The notes under the pieces: model-generated
What the model was told of the DNA's origin: nothing
Database searches by the model: none
Seen by the model: the letters and a program-made list of their open reading frames with translations, nothing else
Origin: Stagnimonas aquatica
GTDB lineage: Bacteria; Pseudomonadota; Gammaproteobacteria; Nevskiales; Nevskiaceae
Reading direction: 5' to 3'
NCBI RefSeq assembly: GCF_003730135.1
Contig: NZ_RJVO01000005.1
Location: 1 to 64,000 of the forward strand
Length of the DNA stretch: 64,000 nucleotides
Made by a program: the position numbers and the translations under genes
Part shown: one piece after another, positions 1 through 6,773 of the stretch
How the letters are laid out: each line of letters opens with the position of its first letter
Position numbering within the stretch: position 1 is the first letter of the stretch

Positions 1-545
1 GTGAACACCACCTCCACCCAGCCCTTGATCTTCTGCTTGCAGGCCCATTCCGGCATCTGCGGACGCGCGGTGGAGAGCGGAATGAGGTCTCGGCCCTTGA
101 AGCTCTTGCCGGCGGCATAGCCGGCGCCGCCACCACCGCCAGTGCCGCCGCCGCCCGCCCCGCCCCCGGCGCCGCCGCGCAGGAAGCCCCCGAAGGCCCC
201 GGTGCCGATGCCCAGGCCGGTGGTGTCAATGTTGACCGCGACGTTCACCGGCCCGGCGTCCATCGCGACATTGGCCAGCGCCGGCGCCGAGATGCTGGGC
301 AGCGCGGTGGTGGTCAGCGAGGGCGGTGCGTCCGGCGGCGGTGGCGGCGCCTTCTCCGGCGCGCTCAAAGGATCGGGCGGCGGCGGCTCGGCTTCCGGCC
401 GCACCTTCACCATGGCCACACCCTCCACCTTCGGCCCCTCGGCGTAGCCGCCGTGATCGGCCGGCGTGATCGCCCAGCGCAGGAAGGCGAACAGCAGCAG
501 CACCGCGAGCAAGCCGCCCAAAGGAGCAAGTAACCAGCGCTTCAT
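1..545 (-). CDS. tonB: TonB energy transducer, C-terminus beyond the window
   Basis: Last gene of a TonB-type operon, truncated by the window edge, so the gene runs on to the left. The visible 181 residues start with one N-terminal membrane anchor (about residues 4-22), followed by a Pro-rich periplasmic stretch (PPPPDPLS, PPPPPDAPPS), a Gly-rich linker, and the beginning of the C-terminal TonB fold (ARPQMPEWACKQKIKGWVEV). Known role of the family: carries proton-motive energy from the ExbB/ExbD complex to outer-membrane receptors, two of which are in this window. The ATG at 545 is chosen because it gives the membrane anchor; its ribosome binding site is weak. Downstream of exbD, with a palindromic repeat between them. 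Assignment is firm by sequence style and context. Confidence 0.88.
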   Translation of the reverse strand, partial: MKRWLLAPLGGLLAVLLLFAFLRWAITPADHGGYAEGPKVEGVAMVKVRPEAEPPPPDPLSAPEKAPPPPPDAPPSLTTTALPSISAPALANVAMDAGPVNVAVNIDTTGLGIGTGAFGGFLRGGAGGGAGGGGTGGGGGAGYAAGKSFKGRDLIPLSTARPQMPEWACKQKIKGWVEVVF

Positions 546-565
546 GGCACCCCGCCGCGCATGCT

Positions 566-687
566 CTCTGCCCCGCTTGCGGGGAAGGGTTGGGGTGGAA
601 GCCGTGGCGCACCCAGACTCCAGGTCCCTGCATCGCGGGGGCGCAAACGCCCCCCTCCTGGCCTCCCCCCGCAGGCGGGGGGAGGGA
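566..687. repeat. Interspersed palindromic repeat between exbD and tonB
   Basis: A non-coding block with a GC-rich hairpin at each side: a left arm ccccgcttgcggggaaggg and a right arm of the form ctccccccgc-a-ggcggggggag (662-685). The same architecture recurs at 20503-20634, and relatives are at 3173-3372. It is probably one copy of a multi-copy intergenic element. It lies inside the tonB operon and could fold in the mRNA as a stabilising or attenuating hairpin. Confidence 0.7.
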
Positions 688-717
688 CCGTGAGCGCGAG
701 GCGCTGCCAGCGAGGCC

Positions 718-1125
718 TCATCGCTCCGGCGTCGCCGCCACCGCCACGTTCTCGACGCCGGCGAGCCGGGCCTGATCCATGGCTTCCACCATCAGGCCGG
801 CACGCGCGTCCTTGTCAGCCTGGATGATTACTGCGGCTTCCGGGTGCTCGGCGTGCATCTTGGCGACGATGCCGCGCACCGAGCGGATGTCGACGCGCTG
901 CTTGTCGATGTAGACCTCGTTGTTGGCGGAGATAGCGACGAAGATGCTCGCCTTCTCCTCCTTCACTGCGGTCTTCGCGGTGGGCCGGTTGACCTTGATG
1001 CCGGACTCCGACACGAAGGCGGCGCTGATGATGAAAAAGATCAGCAGGTTGAGGAAGAAATCCAGCATCGGTGCGAGGTCGATGCCGGTTTCTTCCACCG
1101 GGGGATTGTGGCGGCGGAATCTCAT
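718..1125 (-). CDS. exbD: ExbD/TolR-family proton channel subunit
   Basis: 135 residues: a short cytoplasmic N-terminus (MRFRRHNPPVEETGIDLAPM), one transmembrane segment LDFFLNLLIFFIISAAFV that contains the conserved membrane Asp, then a periplasmic domain with the TolR/ExbD pattern (IFVAISANNEVYIDK, VIIQADKDARAGLMVEAMD). It works with ExbB to convert proton flow into TonB movement. The start at 1125 is preceded by GAGGG at 7 nt spacing; a longer in-frame reading upstream only runs through a repeat. That ribosome binding site lies in one arm of an inverted repeat (see 1126-1272). Confidence 0.93.
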   Translation of the reverse strand: MRFRRHNPPVEETGIDLAPMLDFFLNLLIFFIISAAFVSESGIKVNRPTAKTAVKEEKASIFVAISANNEVYIDKQRVDIRSVRGIVAKMHAEHPEAAVIIQADKDARAGLMVEAMDQARLAGVENVAVAATPER

Positions 1126-1272
1126 GGGGAAACCCTCGAAAAGCGTCGCGAGCGCGGGCACGTCGCGCACCGCCGGAGCGCAGCAAGCGCAGTTGACTGG
1201 GTGCTCCATGAGCATTGCGAGCACCGCCGGGGCGCGAGATGCCGAGCGCAGCCGCTTTGCGAGGGTTTCACC
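1126..1272. repeat. Long inverted repeat between exbB and exbD
   Basis: Arms at 1126-1145 (ggggaaaccctcgaaaagcg) and 1253-1272 (cgctttgcgagggtttcacc) are inverted copies of each other with two mismatches over 20 nt; the interior has further partial complementarity. On the minus-strand transcript one arm contains the exbB stop codon and the other contains the exbD Shine-Dalgarno sequence, so pairing would hide the exbD start. The 147-bp unit has the look of a mobile palindromic element. Confidence 0.75.
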
Positions 1273-1804
1273 GCGCATCCTCCAGGGCCAGGACCGAGTT
1301 GAGTTCCTCGGTCTCGCGGCGCGCCTTGGCCGTGTAGTGGTGACTGAAGTACATGCCGGACAGCGCCACCGCCAGGCCGGACAGCGTGGCGATCATCGCC
1401 TGCGAGACACCGCTGGCCATCGCACGCGGCTCCGACTGGCCCTTGATCGCCATCACGTCGAACACTTCCAGCATGCCGCCGACGGTGCCGAGCAGGCCCA
1501 GCAGCGGGCAGATCGGGATCAGCGCGCGCAGCAGCGGCAGGGTGCCGCCCATCGCCACCGACAGCTCGCCGATCATCGCGGTGCGGATGCGCCGCGCGGT
1601 CCAGGACGCGCGTTCCGGCCGCGCCTGCCAGCGGGCGGCGGCGGCGGCGCGCGCCTGCGGATAGACACGGGCAAACCACCAGGCGCGCTCGATGATCAGC
1701 GTCCACATGGTCAGCGCCACCGCCAGGATCCACCACACCACCCAGCCGCCGGCATCGACGAACTCGTTGATGCCGGCGAACGGCGTCAGCAGCGCCTCAA
1801 GCAC
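1268..1804 (-). CDS. exbB: ExbB-like MotA/TolQ/ExbB proton channel subunit
   Basis: 178 residues with three membrane segments: VVWWILAVALTMWTLIIERAW near the N-terminus, LIPICPLLGLLGTVGGMLEVF with the family's conserved GLLGTV motif, and QAMIATLSGLAVALSGMYFS. Compact form typical of ExbB2 in TonB2-type systems. Start is GTG at 1804, overlapping the end of the TtpC-like gene by 8 nt, which implies translational coupling. It forms the inner-membrane motor with ExbD for TonB. Confidence 0.92.
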   Translation of the reverse strand: MLEALLTPFAGINEFVDAGGWVVWWILAVALTMWTLIIERAWWFARVYPQARAAAAARWQARPERASWTARRIRTAMIGELSVAMGGTLPLLRALIPICPLLGLLGTVGGMLEVFDVMAIKGQSEPRAMASGVSQAMIATLSGLAVALSGMYFSHHYTAKARRETEELNSVLALEDAR

Positions 1805-3419
1805 GGACGAAGGCTCCGCTCTGCTGCTGCTCGATGCGCTCGGCCAGCAGACCGGCCGACTGCTCGTCGAGGATCTGGATCAGCGCCCGCGAGCGCGAGG
1901 CCAGCACCGCGTTGATGAACAGCAGCGGGATGGCGATGCCCAAGCCCAGCACGGTGGCGATCATCGCCTTGGAGATGCCGCCGGCCATCAGCTTGGGATC
2001 GCCGGCGCCGGCTTCCATGATGACCTGGAAGGTTTCGATCATGCCGGCGACAGTGCCGAGCAGGCCGAGCAAGGGGCCGGCGGCGATCACCAGCCGGATC
2101 AGTTGCTGGCCGCGCTCGATGGCCGGGGTTTCTTTCAGCACCGCTTCCGACAGGCGCAGCTCCAGCACCTCGGGATCGTGCTTCTCGTTGTCGCCCTTGA
2201 ACACGCTGAGCACCCGGCCAAGCGGGTTGTCGGGCCGGGGATTGCGCGGATCGACCAGCTGGGCACGGACGCTGGCATCCACCCGCAACAGGTATTGCAA
2301 CTGGTAGATCGCCAACAGAAACCCGCAGAGGCCGACGACGATGATCACGTAGCCCGGCCAGCCGCCCTGGTGAATGCGCTCGCTGAGCGAGGGGCGGTCC
2401 ACCTGCAAGGCCAGCAGCGAGCCGCGCGTGGGGTCGATCAGGATCGGCGCGATCGGCTCCTCGTCTTCCTCGGCGAAATCCTTGGCCAGGCCGCGCGCGC
2501 CGTGGCCGGGCTGGCGCGACAGCGCGCGCAGCTCGCCGCTGCCCTGCGGGATCGCCAGGTAGTCGCCGTCGGCGAAGGCGGTGAAGGCACCGACGCGCAC
2601 CACCTCGGCCTCGGCCTTGGCGCCCAGCGGGTCAATGACCTCGGCCTTGAAGCGCGCCGACTTGCCCTGCTCGGTCATCTCCTGCTGCAAAGTGAGCCAC
2701 AGGCTTTCCAACTGGTTGATGCTGGGCAGCGCAGCACCCTTGGCGATGCCGTCGAGCAGCTCCAGGCGCTTGGGGTACTGCGGGTTGATGTAGGAGTCGG
2801 CGAGCACGGTGCGCAGATCGCCGGCCGACTGTCGCGCCGCCGCGTAGACCTGGGTGTAGTCGCCGGCACGCTCGCCGAGCTGCTTCTTCAACTCGGCGAT
2901 CTCGCGCTGGCCGGCGTCGAAGCGGCCCTTGACGCCGTTGACCCGCGCCTCGACGGCGGCGAGTTCGGCCTCGGCCTTGGCCAGCAGCGCTGCCTGCTCG
3001 TTCTTGTTCTTGAGGAAACGCGCCTCGCGCTCCTGGTTGAGCTTGCTGCTCTGCTGGGCGCTTTCCTGCACCTGCTTGAGCAACTGGTCTAGGCCGCTAG
3101 GCTTTGCGGCGGTCTGGGCCTGGGCGGGGCTGGTGACGATTAGAAGAGCACTCGTAACCGCCAGCAAGAGTCTGCTCCCCTCTCCCCTGGTGGGGGGTGA
3201 GGCGGAAAATGGCGAAGCACCGCTTCGCCCCGCCGAACGCCATTGCCCATGCATGGGGCAATGGCCGGCAGGGTTGGGGGAGAGGGGGCGCGCACTCCAC
3301 CACGCCCGCTCCGCGCGGAAGCAAAAGTCCCCCCTCTCCCCTGCCCCTCTCCCACGAGGGGAGAGGGGAAGTGCGCGCTTGCTTTGAAGCGCGCTCATCC
3401 ACACCAGCAGCGCGCGCAT
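1797..3419 (-). CDS. ttpC: TtpC-like large MotA/TolQ/ExbB protein with N-terminal coiled coil
   Basis: About 540 residues. After a signal peptide (LLLAVTSALLIVTSPAQAQ) comes a long periplasmic coiled-coil region rich in K/E/Q, then a membrane segment (WPGYVIIVVGLCGFLLAIYQ) and a C-terminal ExbB-like channel domain with GPLLGLLGTVAGMIETFQVI. This is the architecture of TtpC, which in Vibrio TonB2 systems is needed alongside ExbB2/ExbD2/TonB2; the order DUF3450-TtpC-ExbB-ExbD-TonB matches. The ATG at 3419 overlaps the previous stop (ATGA). Oddity: between MRALLVWMSALQ and the hydrophobic core lie about 65 residues encoded by an interspersed repeat (PLSPRGRGAGERG...PTRGEG), so either the signal peptide is lengthened or a start inside the repeat (ATG encoding MHGQWRS) is used. 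Confidence 0.85.
   Translation of the reverse strand: MRALLVWMSALQSKRALPLSPRGRGAGERGDFCFRAERAWWSARPLSPNPAGHCPMHGQWRSAGRSGASPFSASPPTRGEGSRLLLAVTSALLIVTSPAQAQTAAKPSGLDQLLKQVQESAQQSSKLNQEREARFLKNKNEQAALLAKAEAELAAVEARVNGVKGRFDAGQREIAELKKQLGERAGDYTQVYAAARQSAGDLRTVLADSYINPQYPKRLELLDGIAKGAALPSINQLESLWLTLQQEMTEQGKSARFKAEVIDPLGAKAEAEVVRVGAFTAFADGDYLAIPQGSGELRALSRQPGHGARGLAKDFAEEDEEPIAPILIDPTRGSLLALQVDRPSLSERIHQGGWPGYVIIVVGLCGFLLAIYQLQYLLRVDASVRAQLVDPRNPRPDNPLGRVLSVFKGDNEKHDPEVLELRLSEAVLKETPAIERGQQLIRLVIAAGPLLGLLGTVAGMIETFQVIMEAGAGDPKLMAGGISKAMIATVLGLGIAIPLLFINAVLASRSRALIQILDEQSAGLLAERIEQQQSGAFVRA
3173..3372. repeat. Interspersed palindromic repeat inside the ttpC leader
   Basis: About 200 bp with several nested palindromes: ctcccctggtggggggtgag near 3180, ttgcccatgcatggggcaa near 3242-3260, and ctctcccacgaggggagaggg at the right end near 3350-3370. 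Related in style (C-rich/G-rich hairpin ends, gggttgggggagaggg) to the copies at 566 and 20503. Here it is read in frame on the minus strand as part of the ttpC leader. Confidence 0.7.
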
Positions 3420-4186
3420 CACTTTGCACCTCCCGCCAAGGCCGCCGGCACCGGCATGGGCAGCACCAGGGTGTCCGGCGCGCTGATCTCGCGGGCGATG
3501 CGCAGGCCCTTTCTCAGGCTGGCGAGGTAGTCGTCGTCCAGCGGCTGCCAGGCCTTGGCGGCGGCGTCCCAGCGGCCGGCTTCCGCACCGTCCAGGCTCA
3601 GGTAATACAGGCCGATGCGACCGACCCGCAGTACGTCCACCTCGCGGTCGGCGACCACCGCGCGCTCGACACCCATCGAGCGGCCGTAGTCGATCTCGAT
3701 CTGGTAGGCCTCCAGCACCCGCCGGTAACGCTCGGCGACCGTCGCCTCGGGATCGGCCATCAGCCGCTTGAGGTTATCGACGCGCTCGCGCCGCTCCTGC
3801 TTCAAAAATGGCAGGTCGAGGCTGACGAACTTGTCGAGGCTGTCGAGCATGCGCAGCATCAGCGGCGTCAGCTCGCGTTCGGTGCGTTCGATCTCCACCA
3901 ACTGCTGCGCCAGCGAGGCCTTCTCCGCCGCCTGCGCGCCCTGCAACTGCTCCAGTTGCTTGGCGTAGACGTTGAGCTGCTGCGCCTGCCAGGTGGCGGC
4001 GCGGTAGCGCTCCAGCATGGCCTTGGTGCTGTCATCGACGCCATTGATGCGGCTCTGGCTGGCCACCGCCGCGCGGTTGCTCTGTACCGTGGCCTCGATG
4101 GCCTGGTTGATCTTGTCGCTCTGCTGGGCCGAAGCCCCGAGCGCCACCAGCCCCAGCGCGGCGCTGAACAGGAGTGCACGCGCCAT
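3419..4186 (-). CDS. DUF3450 exported protein of the TonB2-type operon
   Basis: 255 residues with a signal peptide (MARALLFSAALGLVALGASA), then an almost wholly helical body with long coiled-coil stretches (LEQLQGAQAAEKASLAQQLV) and the DUF3450 C-terminal pattern (VGRIGLYYLSLDGAEAGRW, ISAPDTLVLPMPVP). DUF3450 genes sit directly ahead of ttpC-exbB-exbD-tonB in many gammaproteobacteria; the exact job is unknown, but periplasmic interaction with the TtpC coiled coil is a fair guess. The ATG at 4186 gives a proper signal peptide and lies 1 nt after the hydrolase stop; the next gene overlaps its stop. Confidence 0.88.
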   Translation of the reverse strand: MARALLFSAALGLVALGASAQQSDKINQAIEATVQSNRAAVASQSRINGVDDSTKAMLERYRAATWQAQQLNVYAKQLEQLQGAQAAEKASLAQQLVEIERTERELTPLMLRMLDSLDKFVSLDLPFLKQERRERVDNLKRLMADPEATVAERYRRVLEAYQIEIDYGRSMGVERAVVADREVDVLRVGRIGLYYLSLDGAEAGRWDAAAKAWQPLDDDYLASLRKGLRIAREISAPDTLVLPMPVPAALAGGAK

Positions 4187-4187
4187 G

Positions 4188-4991
4188 TCAGACCCGCGCG
4201 ACCTTGCCGGGCGCGCGCGTCGCGCGGCGGAGGATGGGACGTAGCCAGCCGTCGATTTCATGAACCATGTCTTCCGTATCGAGATCATCAATCACCCAGT
4301 GCGAGCGCCCGGGCCAGTGTCGGTGGGTCGCGCCCGGATAGCGCGCGGCGACCTTGCGCACCACCGAGGCCGGGGTGAGCTTGTCGGCCCCGGCGCTGAC
4401 CACGTACACCGGGCAGCGCACCGCGCCGGCCGGCACGCGGGTGGCCTTGCCGCCGTCCGCCCACCAGAACACGATTTCGCTGATCGCCCGCCCGGACTCG
4501 TGGACCAGACTGTTGACCAGCTTGTCCTGGTAGCTGAAGTGCAGGCCATTGGTGGCGTAGCGGCGCAGGCCTTCCGGACTCAACCGGTGCGGCTTCTTCC
4601 AGAAACCCCAGCGGCTGAAGATCGGCAGGCCCACCGGCAGCACCTCCGGCACCAGCGAGTTGATGCCGGCCGGCGCCGCCGGCGTCAGCAGCACCAGGGC
4701 GGCGGCGTTCAGTTCCGGCGCCGCCAACTGGGCAATCAGACCGCCCATGGAATGGCCCAGCAGCACCGGCGGCTGGGAAAAATTCTGCGCGCGCACGAAC
4801 TCGCAGGTGGCGCGCACGTAGTCGCGGATGGAGAGTGCCGCCACCTGCTCGGCCTGCTGCGGGCCGGGCGTATGTGCCGGCAGGGTCAGACGGTGGCAGT
4901 CGTAGCCGCGGGCGCTGAGCAGTTCATCGACTTTCGCCAGATGCTCGGCGGTGCACCACATGCCGTGGATGAGTACGAGGGGATAACCCAT
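4188..4991 (-). CDS. Alpha/beta hydrolase
   Basis: 267 residues, cytoplasmic (no signal). Starts with the fold's first strand (YPLVLIHGMWCTAEHL) and has the nucleophile elbow GHSMGG with Ser81; an acid in the AGADKLTP region and a late His (GRSHWVIDD) would complete the triad. Substrate cannot be told from sequence. It is co-oriented with the SDR gene 16 nt upstream and with the TonB operon 1 nt downstream, so it may be transcribed with them. Confident on fold, not on substrate. Confidence 0.85.
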   Translation of the reverse strand: MGYPLVLIHGMWCTAEHLAKVDELLSARGYDCHRLTLPAHTPGPQQAEQVAALSIRDYVRATCEFVRAQNFSQPPVLLGHSMGGLIAQLAAPELNAAALVLLTPAAPAGINSLVPEVLPVGLPIFSRWGFWKKPHRLSPEGLRRYATNGLHFSYQDKLVNSLVHESGRAISEIVFWWADGGKATRVPAGAVRCPVYVVSAGADKLTPASVVRKVAARYPGATHRHWPGRSHWVIDDLDTEDMVHEIDGWLRPILRRATRAPGKVARV

Positions 4992-5007
4992 GAGGTGGTG
5001 GACAGGC

Positions 5008-5799
5008 CTAGTAGCCGGTGATGAGTTTCTGGGACCAGCGGTAGAGCCGGCTTGGCGTCAGCTTCTGCAGCAGCGCCACCGCCTGGGTCTGCAAGCCCAC
5101 CGGCCAGTGCACCGGACATAGCGCCGCGCTGCGGGTGGCGGCGCTGTAGAGCGTCGCCGCCACGTCTTCGGCGGAGAGCCGCACGCCCAGGCGATCAATG
5201 CTCTTGGGCTTGTCGCTGACGCCCGCCACCATCGGCGTGGCGACGAACAGCGGCATCAGGTCCATCACCAGAATGCCGCGCCGCTGCCACTCGATGTTGA
5301 GTGCCTCGGTGAGCCCGCGCACGAAGAACTTGCTGGCCGAATACACCGCGAAGGCCGGCGTGCCGTAGAGAGCCGAAGCCGAGCACATATTGATGACCCG
5401 GGAGCCCGGCTTGAGGTGCGGCGAGGCGGCCAGACAGCCGTTCACGACGCCACGGGTGTTGATGTCGATCAGCCATTGGTAACGCTCGGGACCATGGCTT
5501 TCGAAGTCACCGGTCAGCAGCACGCCGGCATTGTTGATGAGCAGATCAAGCCGGCCGGCGGCGCCGACGAACTCGCTGACCGCCTGGGCGAAGGCCTGGG
5601 CATCGCTCACATCCAGAGCACCCGCCAGCGCCCGGTCCGGGCCCAGCTCGGCGGCCAGCGCGCCCACGGCGGCGGCGTTCACATCGTAGAGGCCGACGAA
5701 CCAGCCCTGAGCGGCGAAGCGCAGGGCAGCGGCGCGGCCAATGCCGGCGGCGGCCCCAGTGATGAAGACGGATTTTGCAGGGGACTGACGGCCAGCCAT
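5008..5799 (-). CDS. Short-chain dehydrogenase/reductase
   Basis: 263 residues, classical SDR. Cofactor motif TGAAAGIG at residues 14-21, NNAG at 89-92, active-site Tyr153 and Lys157 (YSASK), with a Ser in MCSASALYG. An Asp after the second strand (GLYDVN) suggests NAD(H) preference, which is only an inference. Substrate unknown. First gene of the minus-strand run leading into the hydrolase and TonB operon; the region 5800-5894 should hold its promoter and that of the divergent rhodanese gene. Confidence 0.88.
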   Translation of the reverse strand: MAGRQSPAKSVFITGAAAGIGRAAALRFAAQGWFVGLYDVNAAAVGALAAELGPDRALAGALDVSDAQAFAQAVSEFVGAAGRLDLLINNAGVLLTGDFESHGPERYQWLIDINTRGVVNGCLAASPHLKPGSRVINMCSASALYGTPAFAVYSASKFFVRGLTEALNIEWQRRGILVMDLMPLFVATPMVAGVSDKPKSIDRLGVRLSAEDVAATLYSAATRSAALCPVHWPVGLQTQAVALLQKLTPSRLYRWSQKLITGY

Positions 5800-5894
5800 G
5801 GCGAATAATTCTTCGAAACTTTCTCCTGCGCCGACTGTAGAGCATCGCCCTACAATTGGGCTACCAAAATCTTGTCTGCCTCCAGAGAGCTTCC

Positions 5895-6260
5895 ATGTCC
5901 GCCCACGCCCCCGGCTTTCTTGCCCTGGTCAACAGCGCCAAGTCGCGCATCAAGGAAGTCGGCGCCGCCGAGCTACCGGCGCTACTCCAGAAAAATCCGG
6001 CGATCCGCCTGATCGACACCCGCGAAGAGAGCGAGTACGCCGCCGGCCATGTGCGTGGCGCGGAGTGGATCGGCAAGGGCGTGATCGAGCGCGACATCGA
6101 GGCCAAGCACCCGGACAAGAGCACCCCGCTCTACCTCTACTGCGGCGGCGGCTTCCGCTCCGCACTCGCCGCCGACGCCTTGCAGCAGATGGGCTACAGC
6201 GAGGTGGTGTCGGTGGATGGCGGCTGGCGGGAGTTGAAGGGCCTGCTGCCGACCGAGTGA
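5895..6260 (+). CDS. Single-domain rhodanese sulfurtransferase
   Basis: 121 residues, one rhodanese domain: IRLIDTREESEYAAGHVRGA and the active-site loop LYCGGGFRSA with catalytic Cys83. The ATG at 5895 follows gagag at about 7 nt; a longer reading from 5856 adds residues with no homology look. Single-domain rhodaneses carry persulfide sulfur in cytoplasmic trafficking; the physiological partner is not evident here. Stands alone, ending 12 nt before the convergent greB stop. Confidence 0.85.
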   Translation: MSAHAPGFLALVNSAKSRIKEVGAAELPALLQKNPAIRLIDTREESEYAAGHVRGAEWIGKGVIERDIEAKHPDKSTPLYLYCGGGFRSALAADALQQMGYSEVVSVDGGWRELKGLLPTE

Positions 6261-6272
6261 TCGCAAGGTGGC

Positions 6273-6773
6273 TCAGGGATACCGCACCGCCACGATCTCC
6301 AGCTCCACCTCGCCGCCCGGCAACTGCACCCGCACCACCTCGCCTTCCTGCTTCTTGAGCAGCGCCTTGGCGAGCGGCGAGTCGATGCTGATGGCGCCGG
6401 TGGCGGCGTCGGTCTCGTCGCCACCGACGATGCGGTAGACACGCTCGGCGCCGTCCTCGTCCACCAGTTCCACCAGCGCGCCGAAGTAGATGCGGCTGCG
6501 GTCGGTCGGCTGGCTCTCGACGATCTTCAAGTCCGGCAATCGCCGTTGCAGATAGCCGACCCGGCGGTCGATCTCGCGCAGCTCCTTCTTGCGGTAGATG
6601 TACTCGGCGTTCTCCGAGCGGTCGCCCTCGGCGGCGGCGGCGGCCAGCGCGCGCACCACCTCCGGCCGGCGCTCGCGCCAGAGGTGCTCGTACTCGGCCT
6701 TGAGCTTGTCGTAGCCGGCGCGGGTGATGTGTACCGAGGCAACCTCGGGATTGGGCGGGCGCCAGCGGCTCAC
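6273..6773 (-). CDS. greB: Transcription elongation factor GreB
   Basis: 166 residues. N-terminal coiled-coil arm ([40 protein letters not shown]) with the acidic tip residues that stimulate RNA polymerase cleavage, then the C-terminal FKBP-like domain ([30 protein letters not shown]). The GTG at 6773 gives VSRWRPPNP, the usual GreB N-terminus, and overlaps the stop of the upstream exporter gene (GTGA). Role: rescues backtracked RNA polymerase. Co-translation with an RND-type exporter is unusual. Confidence 0.93.
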   Translation of the reverse strand: MSRWRPPNPEVASVHITRAGYDKLKAEYEHLWRERRPEVVRALAAAAAEGDRSENAEYIYRKKELREIDRRVGYLQRRLPDLKIVESQPTDRSRIYFGALVELVDEDGAERVYRIVGGDETDAATGAISIDSPLAKALLKKQEGEVVRVQLPGGEVELEIVAVRYP

